This document shows, one piece after another, positions 1-8,966 of a DNA stretch of 64,000 nucleotides; position 1 is the stretch's first letter; each line of letters begins with the position of its first letter. Below the pieces are notes generated by a model. It had not been told where the DNA came from. It ran no database searches and was given only the letters and a program-made list of their open reading frames with translations. Origin of the DNA: Prado023 sp963777855 (GTDB lineage Bacteria; Actinomycetota; Actinomycetes; S36-B12; CAIYMF01); contig CAVZRW010000017.1 of the NCBI GenBank assembly GCA_963777855.1, positions 1 through 64,000 on the forward strand, in the 5' to 3' direction. Position numbers and translations under genes: made by a program.

Positions 1-161
1 TCCTGCGCTCCGCCTGGACATGGACTCGAACCCCCGCCGTCCCAGCCGGTCCCGCGACGACCGACCTTCGACAGGACCTTCGACGGTAGGTACCCGGTCG
101 CGGTGGCCCAGGAGCTGCCGGCTGCACGCGCGCAACTGCCGCGCGTCGGGCAGCGGGAGCC

Positions 162-1958
162 TCAGCGAGCCCCGAGCCGGTACTTCCTCACCGCGATGGC
201 CATGGACACCAGCAGGATCACGACCGACCAGAGTGCTGACTGCCAGGGCAGGTCCCCGGCGGGGAGCCCGTTCGTCAGCGCGCGCACGGCGTCGATGGTC
301 ATCGTGACCGGTTGCACCCGAGCTATCGGCTGCAGCCACTGCGGGAAGCTGTCCACCGGCACGAAGGCCGAGCTCGCGAACAGCAGGAGGAACAGGGCGA
401 GGGTGCCGGCGGCGTACGACGCTTCGGGGCTGCGCAGGGAGCTGCCGATGGCCGCGTACATCCATGTCAGCGCGTAGCCGAGCAGCACGAGGAGGGCGAG
501 GGCGAGCACCACCTGAATCGTGGTTCCACGGAACTCGAAGCCGAGCGGCACGCTCAGCCCGACGATCGCCGCCAGCGACACCAGGTTCACGACCTGGTCG
601 GCCGTCGTGCGTGCCGCCAGCACCGCCAACCGGGCGATCGGCAGCGTCCGGAAGCGGTCGACGATCCCGCTCTGCAGGTCCTGCGCGAGGCTGATCGCAG
701 TGCCGCCGCTGGCGATGATCACCGCGGCGGTGAACAGCCCCGGCATCAGGTACTGCACGTAGACGCCCCCGGGCACGGCGATCGCGCCGCCGAGCAGGTA
801 GCGGAAGCCCAGTAGGAGCAGGATCGGCTGTCCTACGGTGAGCGCCAGCGTCTGCGGGTCTCGGCCGAGCCGCCGCCAGTTGCGCGTCGTGAGCGCTCGT
901 ATCTCGCTCATCGTCCGTCGCGGCGGGTGCCGCTGCGCGGGCAGCGTCGACGCTCCTTGCTCCCCTGATGGGCTGACCTGCGGGGACGTCGCGCGCGCGG
1001 CGAGCCCCGCCCCGGACGGCTGCGCCGCGTCCGGCCCCGTGAACGCCAGGAACACCTCGTCGAGGGTGGGCCGACGTGCCCCCAACTCGACGACGTCGAC
1101 GTCCTGCTCCCGCAGCCGCGACAGCACCGCGGGCAGGCTGTCGACGCCATCCGCCGGCAGGGTCAGTCGGCGCTGCACAGGGTCGACGTGCGGCGCGCCG
1201 TGCCCGAGGGCCGCGAGCACACCAGCGGCTCGCTCGAGCCCGTTCTCGCCCACGGTCAGGTCGAGCACGGTTCCGCCGACCAGGTCCTTGAGTTGGTCGG
1301 GCGTTCCCTCTGCGACCACTCTGCCCGCGTCGAGCAGTGCGATGCGGTCGGCCAGCTGGTCGGCCTCCTCGAGGTACTGCGAGGTGAGCAGAACGGTCGT
1401 GCCGGTGGCGGCTCGCTCGCGGATCACGTCCCACAGCGCGAGGCGCGTCCGGGGATCGAGCCCCGTGGTCGGCTCGTCGAGCACGACCACTGGCGTGGCG
1501 CCGATGAGTCCCGCGGCGATGTCCAGGCGGCGGCGCGTGCCGCCCGACAGCGTCCCCGCGCGACGATCGGCAGCCTCGGTCAGCGCCAGCTGCTCCAGCA
1601 GATCGCTCACGCGTTCCCGTCGCGTGGCGGCCGGCAGGTGATACAGCCGAGCGATCAGGTCGAGGTTCTCAGCTGCGGTGAGGCGGGCGTCCACCGCGGC
1701 GTACTGGCCCGTGACGCCGATCAAGGTGCGCACCTGCCCGGCAGCCGTGACGACGTCCGCGCCGCCGACGCGCGCCCGACCCTCGTCCGGCACCGTCAGC
1801 GTGGTCAGGATGCGCACCAACGTGGTCTTGCCGGCGCCGTTCGCACCCAGCAGCGCCACGACCGACCCCGCAGGAACCACAAGGTCCACACCGGCCAGAG
1901 CAGTGAGCTCCCCGTACCGCTTGACCAGACCCTCGACCTGCACGTCGCCCGCGGTCAC
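162..1958 (-). CDS. Fused ABC-2 type exporter, ATPase plus permease (DrrA-DrrB type)
   Basis: 598 residues joining an ATPase and its membrane partner, normally separate genes in the daunorubicin-resistance (DrrAB) family. The ATPase has Walker A GANGAGKT (38-45), signature LSGG (137-140) and Walker B VVVLDEPT (157-163). The switch residue is Gln (TSQ, 192-194) rather than His, as in DrrA proteins. A Pro/Ser/Ala-rich linker near 310-345 leads to MSEIRALTTRN near 349, which looks like the old permease start, followed by about six hydrophobic segments. Likely drug or lipid export from the membrane; the substrate cannot be told. No regulator gene lies beside it. Confidence 0.9.
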   Translation of the reverse strand: MTAGDVQVEGLVKRYGELTALAGVDLVVPAGSVVALLGANGAGKTTLVRILTTLTVPDEGRARVGGADVVTAAGQVRTLIGVTGQYAAVDARLTAAENLDLIARLYHLPAATRRERVSDLLEQLALTEAADRRAGTLSGGTRRRLDIAAGLIGATPVVVLDEPTTGLDPRTRLALWDVIRERAATGTTVLLTSQYLEEADQLADRIALLDAGRVVAEGTPDQLKDLVGGTVLDLTVGENGLERAAGVLAALGHGAPHVDPVQRRLTLPADGVDSLPAVLSRLREQDVDVVELGARRPTLDEVFLAFTGPDAAQPSGAGLAARATSPQVSPSGEQGASTLPAQRHPPRRTMSEIRALTTRNWRRLGRDPQTLALTVGQPILLLLGFRYLLGGAIAVPGGVYVQYLMPGLFTAAVIIASGGTAISLAQDLQSGIVDRFRTLPIARLAVLAARTTADQVVNLVSLAAIVGLSVPLGFEFRGTTIQVVLALALLVLLGYALTWMYAAIGSSLRSPEASYAAGTLALFLLLFASSAFVPVDSFPQWLQPIARVQPVTMTIDAVRALTNGLPAGDLPWQSALWSVVILLVSMAIAVRKYRLGAR

Positions 1959-2278
1959 GGTGCCCCTTCAGGCCATCGCGGCGACCGCCCGATCGCCCCC
2001 AGCGGCCGCGCACGCTCGCCACCGATAACCACGAGGACATTGTGGCGGGCGGGTCGGCCGGGGGGCACCCTGTGACGAAGTGATCCGGATGCTGCGACCC
2101 GGAGGACTTCGTCGTCGTCGACGAACTCCCGGCCGATCCGCGGAAGGCATCCGCCCAGCGCACCAGAGCCCCGTGGAAGATGGCCGAGCCCGCCACCTGC
2201 ACCTGGCAGCGCGGGCTTCATCGACCTGGCGGGGTCCTACCGAGGCACGCGCGGATCACATACAACGGCCGGCTCGGC
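1959..2278. other. Stretch without a recognisable gene
   Basis: About 320 bases upstream of the ABC exporter and downstream of the DCC gene. Several frames stay open because of the high G+C, but none has a recognisable motif. Reading the minus strand, two frames together (around FHGALVRWADAFRG, then EFVDDDEVLRVAA) look protein-like and could be a gene remnant, but I cannot name it. The exporter promoter should lie in the first part. Confidence 0.4.
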
Positions 2279-2674
2279 TCAGCGCGCGGTGTGCACGGGC
2301 TCGGGAGTCCGGCACGCGGCCGTGGCCCCGGGCAGGCGGTACCGCTGCTGGTACATGTGCGGCCCGATGGCCGCGAGTGCGTGGCGGACCCCGGGGGCTT
2401 GCATGAGCGCGCCGGCCAGCCGGAACGGCGGCCGGGACATCCGTAGCAGTTCGGCCACGGACTGCGGGCCGACCACATGGCTGCCGTCGGGCCGGACGAG
2501 CACGGGGCCACGGAGGACCTCGTCGGGTCCGATGCCGAGGGCGTCGAGATCCGCCGACTGGTAGGGGCGTACGTCGGCTGGCGGGGCCACCCGGGTCCGG
2601 ATCTTCGCCGCAGCCCGGTCGCAGGGGCCGCAGTCACCGTCGAAGAGCCACAGGGGGGTTCGAATCTCAGTCAT
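2279..2674 (-). CDS. DCC-family (DUF393) thiol-disulfide oxidoreductase-like protein
   Basis: 131 residues. The N-terminus LFDGDCGPC holds the DGDC..C signature that names the DCC family; the two cysteines are the presumed redox pair. Family members are small cytoplasmic proteins thought to exchange thiols and disulfides, substrate unknown. The start ATG lies inside a 50-bp palindrome, and a TATAGT hexamer sits six bases before it, so a leaderless transcript beginning at the ATG is likely. The palindrome core resembles CsoR/CstR operators, suggesting control by copper or persulfide. No other gene follows in the same direction before the exporter. Confidence 0.85.
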   Translation of the reverse strand: MTEIRTPLWLFDGDCGPCDRAAAKIRTRVAPPADVRPYQSADLDALGIGPDEVLRGPVLVRPDGSHVVGPQSVAELLRMSRPPFRLAGALMQAPGVRHALAAIGPHMYQQRYRLPGATAACRTPEPVHTAR

Positions 2675-2716
2675 GGCACCACTATACCCCCGGGGGTATA
2701 GTGGTGCCATGACTGA
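2667..2716. promoter_or_regulatory. 50-bp perfect palindrome with CsoR/CstR-like core and mirrored promoters
   Basis: Each 25-base arm is the exact reverse complement of the other, centred between 2691 and 2692 with no spacer. The core TATACCCCCGGGGGTATA matches the C-run/G-run dyads bound by CsoR-family repressors. Each arm carries TATAGT, six bases, then ATGACTGA, so each strand has the same promoter-start arrangement. The minus-strand start belongs to the DCC gene. The plus-strand start at 2709 opens a reading frame with no recognisable product. No CsoR gene is in the window. Confidence 0.7.
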
Positions 2717-2919
2717 TCGGGCTCCGTGGCGCCTTGAGGTCACGGCTGTGATCTCGGGCCCGATTCGGCTTGGTGGTCGTTGTCGCAGGGTCAGCTGGAC
2801 GCTTGGACCGGGGTATCGTGCTGGCGACGATTCCGTGAAGCGCCCCTGCGAGTTGCAGCCAGAGGTCTTCGGCCTCGTGGGGCCGAACCTCCTGGCACTC
2901 GAGCGGGAATCGATCGGCC
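2717..2919. other. Unassigned segment right of the palindrome
   Basis: The plus-strand frame opened by the mirrored ATG at 2709 runs 77 codons to 2942 but shows no motif, and it overlaps the end of the GNAT remnant. I do not support it as a gene. The segment could be rearranged sequence brought next to the palindrome. Confidence 0.3.
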
Positions 2920-3472
2920 TCAGAACAAGTCGCGGCGCATGATCAGCCGTGGCATTCCGCTCGCGACGGCGTTCGTCGTCCCGATGACCCGGAAGCCTGC
3001 CTTCTGGAACATCGACCGGGTCCCGACAAAGGCCATGGTCGTGTCCATCCGACCGGGTGGGTCCACGGGATACGCCTCGACAGCGGGGGCGCCATGCGCA
3101 CTGGCGTACTCGACCGCGCCCTCGAGCAGCGGGCCGGTGACACCACGCTTGCGGTAACCGCCGCGCACGACAACGCACACGATGCTCCACACGGGCGGGT
3201 CGTCGGGAGGAGTCGACCAGCCGTGGGATCTCAGACCGCGGACCGATGTTGCACCAGCCGACCGGGACGCCATCAAGGTAGGTGACCACTCCCGGGGGGT
3301 TCGAGCTCGCACAGGGCGCGCATCGCCTTCTCACGGTTCCCCTCGCCGAGTTCCGCGATGTCCTGGGCCCGCAGACGATGCGCAACACCAGCAGTGCGAC
3401 GCACGCCGGTTGGGATTGATGACGTCGGCGAAGTCCTCGAAACGGTCAGACGTCGCAGGATGGGTGAGCCAC
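2920..3472 (-). pseudogene. GNAT-family N-acetyltransferase, multiply frameshifted
   Basis: A GNAT acetyltransferase is recognisable only by moving between all three minus-strand frames. In order: DRFEDFADVINPNRR; HRLRAQDIAELGEGNREKAM; VVTYLDGVPVGWCNIGPRS; VWSIVCVVVRGGYRKRGV (acetyl-CoA loop); and AFVGTRSMFQKAGFRV. At least four indels of both signs are needed within about 550 bases. A good ribosome site (GGAGG, 3479-3483) precedes GTG at 3472, so the gene was once functional. Real decay or a poor-quality patch of sequence would both fit. Confidence 0.7.
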
Positions 3473-3718
3473 GGCACACCTCCGACTGTAGGCGCTCGTG
3501 ATCATCGAGATCCCGGGCTGGGGACCGCACCCACCGAAGATGACGCCGGAATCACGTGTGCGCATGGCCGAACCAACCGAGATCAGCATCCGCTCTCGCC
3601 CCGGACGGTGGTGGTGCCAGACCGCCTGGCCGCCGCCGCAGCGCACAGCGTGACGCGCCCCTGCTGGGCGCAGGTGCAGGCCCCCGTGCCAGTGGCCGGG
3701 GCCGCCTAGGATCGGTCC

Positions 3719-4516
3719 GTGCCGAGCGCTGCGAACCCGACCCTTCGCCGCCTGCCATGGGTCCTGGGCGGGGCGGGGATCCTCTCCCAGATCGTGTGGG
3801 TCCTGCTGCCCGAGCAGTGGCGCGACGCCGCGACGATCACCTCGGTGCTGCTCATGGCCGCCGCGGGGGCCGCGCACGCCGCGATCCACCGGGGGGCCCG
3901 ATGGGCCGCCGCCCTGTACGGGATCACCGCCGGGATCGGCCTGGCCGTCGAGGCGATCGGCACGGCCACCGGGTTCCCGTTCGGCGCCTACCGGTACGGG
4001 GAGCGGCTCGGGCCGATGCTGCTCGACGTGCCCCTGCTGATCCCGCTGGCCTGGTGCATGGCCGCCTACCCGATGCTCCTGCTGGCCCGGCGCCTGGCCC
4101 GTGGGCGGGCGGTGGTCGCCCTGATCGGCGCGTGGACGATCACCGCCTGGGACCTCTTCCTCGACCCGCAGATGGTCGGCGAGGGGCATTGGGCCTTCGA
4201 CGACCCCACCCCAGCCCTGCCCGGCTCCCCCGGCATCCCGCTGACCAACTACGCCGGCTGGTTCGCCACCGGTCTGCTGATCTTCTGGGTGCTGGACCAC
4301 CTGCCCCGCGCCGCCGCCGACGACCGCCTGCCGAGCGTGCTGATGCTCTGGATGTACGCCTCCAACGTGATGGCTGCCGCCGTGTTCTTCGGCCGGCCCG
4401 CGGTCGCGCTGTGGGGTGCGGTGGCGATGGGCCTCACGGTGGTCCCGTGGGCACGGCTGGCGATCCCGGAGCTGCGCCGGGCCCCCGCCGACCCCGCCGT
4501 CGTGGGTTCGCGATGA
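3719..4516 (+). CDS. cruF: CruF-like carotenoid 1,2-hydratase (DUF422 membrane protein)
   Basis: 265 residues from a GTG start, with about seven membrane segments. The motif WDLFLDPQMV and the later GIPLTNYAGWF are characteristic of the CruF / bisanhydrobacterioruberin hydratase family, which adds water to the psi-end of a carotenoid. The stop overlaps the start of the next gene (ATGA at 4513-4516), so it is translationally coupled to the glycosyltransferase, with the CrtD-like gene next. This trio predicts a hydroxylated, desaturated and glycosylated acyclic end group. Function is inferred from family and context. Confidence 0.82.
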   Translation: MPSAANPTLRRLPWVLGGAGILSQIVWVLLPEQWRDAATITSVLLMAAAGAAHAAIHRGARWAAALYGITAGIGLAVEAIGTATGFPFGAYRYGERLGPMLLDVPLLIPLAWCMAAYPMLLLARRLARGRAVVALIGAWTITAWDLFLDPQMVGEGHWAFDDPTPALPGSPGIPLTNYAGWFATGLLIFWVLDHLPRAAADDRLPSVLMLWMYASNVMAAAVFFGRPAVALWGAVAMGLTVVPWARLAIPELRRAPADPAVVGSR

Positions 4517-5883
4517 GGCCGGGCCGCACCGTCGTCGCCGCGGCCTCGGGGATGGCCGCGGCCCTGACCGCGCACACCGCGTGGAACGCCCGCCACCTGC
4601 GCCGGGCGCCCGCCGTCGAGGATCCTGACGATCCGACTCGGCGGACCCGGATCACGGTCCTGCTCCCGGCCCGCGACGAGGCCGCGCGGATCGGCCCGTG
4701 CCTGGACGGCCTGCTGGCCCAGGACCATCCGGCGATGCGGGTGCTGATCCTCGACGATGGGTCCACCGACGGCACCGAGCGCGCGGTCGCCGCACACGTC
4801 GGACACGACCCACGGTTCCGGGTGCTCGACGGGGGCGACGATCCCCTGCCCGAGGGCTGGCTGGGCAAGCCGTGGGCCTGCCAGCGCCTGGCCGAGGCAG
4901 CGCTCGCTGGTGAGCCGCCCGGCCCCGCACCCCAGGGCGCCGGACCCCAGGGCGCGGCACCCCAGGGCGCCGGGCTGCCGGAGACCACACAACCGCATCC
5001 CAGCCCGCCGACCGAGTCGACAGCGGCGGGGCCCGACGGGCCCGCCCCGGACCTTCTGGTCTTCCTCGATGCCGACGTCGTGCTCGCGCCTGGCGCGCTG
5101 ACCCGGATCGCGGCCCTCATGGCCGACTCCGGCCTCGACCTGGCCAGCCCGTACCCCCGCCAGCTCGCGCTCACCCCGGCCGAGCGGCTCGTCCAGCCGC
5201 TGCTGCAGTGGTCGTGGCTGACCACGCTCCCCCTGCCCCTGGCCGAGCGGTCGCCGCGGCCGTCGTTGACCGCGGCCAACGGGCAGGTGCTGGCGATCAC
5301 ACCCGCGATGCACTCGAGGATCGGCGGGCATGGGGCAGTGCGCGCCGAGGTCCTCGAGGACATCGGGTTGGCCCGGGCCGTCAAGGCCGCCGGTGGGCGC
5401 GCGACCGTCACCGACGGCACCGACCTGGCCACCTGCCGCATGTACACCTCCGCCGGCGAGCTCGTCGACGGGTACACGAAGTCACTGTGGGCAGCGTTCG
5501 GCTCGCCCGGCGGCTCAGCGGGGGCCACGGGCCTGCTCACGTTCGCCTACGTGCTTCCGGCCGCGGCGGCGGTGGCCGCACCCACCGGCCGCACCCGCGC
5601 GATCGGGGCCGCCGGCTACGCGGCGGGCGTCGCGGGACGGGTCCTCGTCGCCCGCCGCACCGGGGGCCGGCCGCTGGACGGCCTGGCCCACCCGGCCTCG
5701 ATCCTCGCCCTGGACGCCCTGACCGGCCTGTCGTGGCGGCGGCACCGCCGCGGCGAGCTGGCGTGGAAGGGCCGCGCGGTGCACACCGGCCACCCCCAGC
5801 CGGCCCCTGGCCCCCGCACCGCGGACCCGACCGTTCCGGCCACCGACCCCACCCGACCTCACCCGACCCACCCCGGCCAGTAG
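4513..5883 (+). CDS. Family 2 glycosyltransferase (probable carotenoid glycosyltransferase)
   Basis: 456 residues. The GT-A core shows ITVLLPARDEA, DDGSTDGT and the metal-binding DADVV, with EDIGLARAV as the catalytic-acid region. Two or three hydrophobic segments at the C-terminal end suggest membrane attachment, as in CruC/HpnB-like enzymes. A low-complexity insert of roughly 45 residues, containing PQGAGPQGAAPQGA, separates KPWACQRLAEAA from LLVFLDADV. The tail is Pro/Thr-rich. The gene overlaps cruF by four bases and is 11 bases from the CrtD-like gene, so it probably transfers sugar to the hydroxyl made by CruF. The sugar donor cannot be told. Confidence 0.8.
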   Translation: MRPGRTVVAAASGMAAALTAHTAWNARHLRRAPAVEDPDDPTRRTRITVLLPARDEAARIGPCLDGLLAQDHPAMRVLILDDGSTDGTERAVAAHVGHDPRFRVLDGGDDPLPEGWLGKPWACQRLAEAALAGEPPGPAPQGAGPQGAAPQGAGLPETTQPHPSPPTESTAAGPDGPAPDLLVFLDADVVLAPGALTRIAALMADSGLDLASPYPRQLALTPAERLVQPLLQWSWLTTLPLPLAERSPRPSLTAANGQVLAITPAMHSRIGGHGAVRAEVLEDIGLARAVKAAGGRATVTDGTDLATCRMYTSAGELVDGYTKSLWAAFGSPGGSAGATGLLTFAYVLPAAAAVAAPTGRTRAIGAAGYAAGVAGRVLVARRTGGRPLDGLAHPASILALDALTGLSWRRHRRGELAWKGRAVHTGHPQPAPGPRTADPTVPATDPTRPHPTHPGQ

Positions 5884-5894
5884 GGTCTGAGACC

Positions 5895-7391
5895 ATGGCG
5901 CGGATCGTGGTCATCGGGGCCGGCATGGGCGGGATGGCCGCCGCGGCCCGCCTGCGGGTCAAGGGCCACGAGGTCACCGTCGTCGAGGCCGGCGACACCC
6001 ACGGCGGCAAGCTCGGCGTGGTCCGCCGCGACGGGTTCGCCTTCGACACCGGCCCGAGCCTGTTCACGCTGCCGGCCGTGTACCGCGACCTGTTCCTCAA
6101 GACCGGCGGCCCGCTGGAGGACAGCGTCGAGCTCGTCGCGCTCGATCCCGGGTTCACCTACCGCTTCGCCGACGGCAGCGCCCTGCCGATGCCGGGCGCT
6201 GGGGTCGGCCGCGGCGCCGAGGCGATGGGCGACGCGCTGGGCGGCACAGCCGCCGACGACTGGCGCGCCCTGCAGCAGCGCGCGGGGCGGATGTGGGCGA
6301 CCACGCGCCGGCCGTTCCTCGAGTCCCCGCTGACCGGGCTGGGCGACCTGCTGCCGCTGGCCCGCGACCTCGGGGCGGTGCGCACCGTCGCGCCCTGGCA
6401 GACCCTGCGCAACCTCGGCCGGGCGACGCTCTCGGACTGGCGGGCCCGCCAGGTGCTCGACCGCTACGCCACCTACTCCGGCTCCGACCCCCGGCGCGCC
6501 CCGGCGGTGCTGGCGACCATCCCCTACATGGAGGCCACGTTCGGCGCCTGGCACATCGCCGGCGGCCTGCGCAGCCTCGGCGACGCCCTGCGCGCCCGGC
6601 TCGACGAGCGCCGCGTCACGGTGCGGCTGGGCACCCGGGTGGAGCGCATCCTGGTCACTGGTGGCCGGGCGGCGGGCGTGCGGCTCGAGGGCGGCGAGGT
6701 ACTGGCCGCCGACGTGGTCGTGGCCAATGCGGACGCGAGCGCGGTCTACGGCCCGCTGCTGGGCGAGGACTCCCCCGCCGGACCCCGCCGGCGCCTGGCG
6801 AGGGCCACGCCGTCGCTGTCCGGGTTCGTGATGCTGCTCGCAGTGCGCGGGCGCACGCCCGGCCTGACGCACAACAACGTGTGGTTCCCGCGCGAGTACG
6901 ACCCGGAGTTCGACGCGATCTTCGGCCGCACCCCGCAGCCGGTCGACGACCCGACGATCTACGCCTGCGTGCCCGACGACCCGGCGATGCGCCCGGCGGA
7001 CGGTGAGGCGTGGTTCGTGCTGGTCAACGCCCCCCGGCACTCCCCCGGGGGCGCGCTGCCCGGCACTGTCGACTGGGACGCCCCGGGTCTGGCCGACTCC
7101 TACGCCGACCGGGTGCTGGCCCGCCTCGCCGAGCGGGGCACGGATCTGGCCGGCCGGGTGCTGTGGCGCGAGCTGCGCACGCCGGCCGACCTCGAGCGCG
7201 CCACCGGCGCCCCGGGCGGCTCGATCTACGGCACGTCCTCCAACGGGGCGCGCGCGGCGTTCCTGCGCCCACAGAACGCCTCCCCGATCCCGGGGCTGTT
7301 CCTCGTCGGCGGCTCGGCGCACCCGGGCGGCGGCCTGCCCCTGGTCGGGCTCTCGGCGGAGATCGTCTCCGGCCTGGTCGGCCGCGCCTGA
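5895..7391 (+). CDS. crtD: CrtI-family carotenoid desaturase, probable CrtD (3,4-desaturase)
   Basis: 498 residues. The N-terminal FAD-binding fold VIGAGMGGMAAAARL is followed by GGKLGVVRRDGFAFDTGPS, standard for the CrtI/CrtD amine-oxidase superfamily. The C-terminal FAD contact region reads GLFLVGGSAHPGGGLPLVGLS. A second, more typical phytoene desaturase lies at 12300-13808. This copy is coupled to a hydratase and a glycosyltransferase, so it most likely desaturates the hydrated end (CrtD role) rather than phytoene. It is last in the cruF-GT-crtD operon; the antiporter gene converges 36 bases downstream. Confidence 0.82.
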   Translation: MARIVVIGAGMGGMAAAARLRVKGHEVTVVEAGDTHGGKLGVVRRDGFAFDTGPSLFTLPAVYRDLFLKTGGPLEDSVELVALDPGFTYRFADGSALPMPGAGVGRGAEAMGDALGGTAADDWRALQQRAGRMWATTRRPFLESPLTGLGDLLPLARDLGAVRTVAPWQTLRNLGRATLSDWRARQVLDRYATYSGSDPRRAPAVLATIPYMEATFGAWHIAGGLRSLGDALRARLDERRVTVRLGTRVERILVTGGRAAGVRLEGGEVLAADVVVANADASAVYGPLLGEDSPAGPRRRLARATPSLSGFVMLLAVRGRTPGLTHNNVWFPREYDPEFDAIFGRTPQPVDDPTIYACVPDDPAMRPADGEAWFVLVNAPRHSPGGALPGTVDWDAPGLADSYADRVLARLAERGTDLAGRVLWRELRTPADLERATGAPGGSIYGTSSNGARAAFLRPQNASPIPGLFLVGGSAHPGGGLPLVGLSAEIVSGLVGRA

Positions 7392-7427
7392 GTCCCCGCC
7401 CCCGGGCAGCGCCGGGCTTCCCGCCGC

Positions 7428-8966
7428 CTACTCCTCCGGGGCGGGGGCGACCCAGTCGGCCAGCCGGCCGCTGCGCGAGACCGACCGCAGCGCCCGCTCG
7501 GTGGCCTCCCGGGCCTCCTCGGTGACCACCAGCAGCAGCCGGTCGCCCACCCGCACCCGCGTGTGCTGGTCAGGGGCCAGCGTGCGTCCCTCACGCACCA
7601 CCAGCGAGACCACGGCCTGCGCGGGCAGCGGCAGCTCGCGCACGTACGTGCCGGCCAGGTGCGACCCCGCGGGCACGTCGAGGTCGAGCAGCGACGCGCG
7701 CATGCTGTCCAGCGGCGCGGCCTCCACGCTGAGCTCGTCGGTGCGCTCGGGGCTGACCAGGCCCAGCCGTCGGGCCATCACCGGCATGGTGGGCGACTGC
7801 AGCACCGTCAGGGCCACGACCAGCAGCATGGTCACGTCGAACACGAGCTCGCCGTCGGCCACCCCGGCCCCGAGCGGGATGGTCGCGAAGATGATCGGGA
7901 CGGCCCCGCGCAGGCCCGCCCACGAGGCGAAGGCGGCCCACTGCCAGGGCATCGCCGCGGTCCGCGTGCGCGTGGTGACCCGCGACGGCCGCAGGAACGC
8001 CGCCAGCGACGCGAACACGCTCACCGGCCGGGCCACCACCAGCAGCAGCACCCCGGCCAGCGCCGCGATGCCCAGCGCCTCGGCCAACCGGTCGGGCACC
8101 ACCAGCAGTCCGAGCATGATGAACAGCCCGATCTGCACCGTCCAGGCCAGCCCTTCGACGAACCCGATGACGGCCCGGCGGTGCGGCAGGGGCGAGGCGG
8201 CGAGGATCAGTGCGACGACGTAGACCGCGGCGAACCCGGAGGTGTGCAGCACGACGGCCAGCCCGTAGGCCAGCATCAGCAGGGCGATCACCGCCACGGG
8301 GTACAGCCCGGCAGCCGGCAGGGCCAGCCGCGGCAGCAGCCACCGGGCACCCAGGCCGACCACTGCCCCGATGAGCAGGCCGCCGGCCAGCTCGGCCAGC
8401 ACGAGCAGCGGGATCGCCCAGGCGGGCAGGTCACTGCCCGCGGTCGTGGACAGCAGGACCACCAGCACCACGACCGGGGCGTCATTGAGCCCGGACTCGG
8501 CCTCGAGCAGGGTCTGCAGCCGGGGTGGCAGGCGCAGGGCGCGGGCCACGGTGAACACCGCGGCAGCGTCGGTGGGCGCGAGCACCGCGCCGATCAGCAC
8601 CGCGGTGCGCAGGTCGAGCCCAGCGATCCAGTGCAGCGGCCAGGCGACCAGCACGATGCTGACCGCGACGCCGAACGAGGCCAGCACCGCAGCGGGGACG
8701 ATGACCGGGCGCACGGTGGCCGGGCGGGTGGTCAGCCCGCCCTCGGCGAGGATGATGATCAGCCCGGCGTAGCCCAGCGCCGTGGCCAGCTCGGCGTCGT
8801 CGAAGGCGATCCCGCCGAGGGCGTCGTCGCTGAGCAGCAGCCCGATGCCCAGGTAGAGCAGCAGGCCGGGCATCCCGAACCGGGCCGCCAGCCGGACCCC
8901 GCCCACGGCCGCCAGGATGATGACCGCGGCGACCAGGGTGATCTGGGCTGCCTGCCCGGTGTCCAT
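7428..8966 (-). CDS. K+/H+ (or Na+/H+) antiporter, CPA1 family with TrkA-C domain
   Basis: 512 residues. Residues 1-390 hold about twelve membrane segments with the CPA1 features LIIILAEGGLTT, GAVLAPTDAAAVF and EAESGLNDAPVVV; the last carries the acidic ND pair of the transport site. The C-terminal 100 residues (from about LDLDVPAGSHLAGTYV) resemble a TrkA-C regulatory domain, as in NhaP2/CvrA potassium/proton antiporters. It exports K+ or Na+ in exchange for protons. It is the last gene of a minus-strand run beginning with the GGPP synthase, touching the CDP-alcohol phosphotransferase gene end to start. Confidence 0.88.
   Translation of the reverse strand: MDTGQAAQITLVAAVIILAAVGGVRLAARFGMPGLLLYLGIGLLLSDDALGGIAFDDAELATALGYAGLIIILAEGGLTTRPATVRPVIVPAAVLASFGVAVSIVLVAWPLHWIAGLDLRTAVLIGAVLAPTDAAAVFTVARALRLPPRLQTLLEAESGLNDAPVVVLVVLLSTTAGSDLPAWAIPLLVLAELAGGLLIGAVVGLGARWLLPRLALPAAGLYPVAVIALLMLAYGLAVVLHTSGFAAVYVVALILAASPLPHRRAVIGFVEGLAWTVQIGLFIMLGLLVVPDRLAEALGIAALAGVLLLVVARPVSVFASLAAFLRPSRVTTRTRTAAMPWQWAAFASWAGLRGAVPIIFATIPLGAGVADGELVFDVTMLLVVALTVLQSPTMPVMARRLGLVSPERTDELSVEAAPLDSMRASLLDLDVPAGSHLAGTYVRELPLPAQAVVSLVVREGRTLAPDQHTRVRVGDRLLLVVTEEAREATERALRSVSRSGRLADWVAPAPEE

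Noticed and set aside
17..45. tRNA T-arm-like sequence (minus strand reads GGGGGTTCGAGTCC) at the window start
   Set aside because: The five-base T stem does not pair beyond two positions, and no acceptor or anticodon arm is visible within the window.
2709..2942. Plus-strand gene starting in the palindrome
   Set aside because: The 77-codon frame has no recognisable motif, overlaps the GNAT remnant, and exists because the promoter arm is mirrored.
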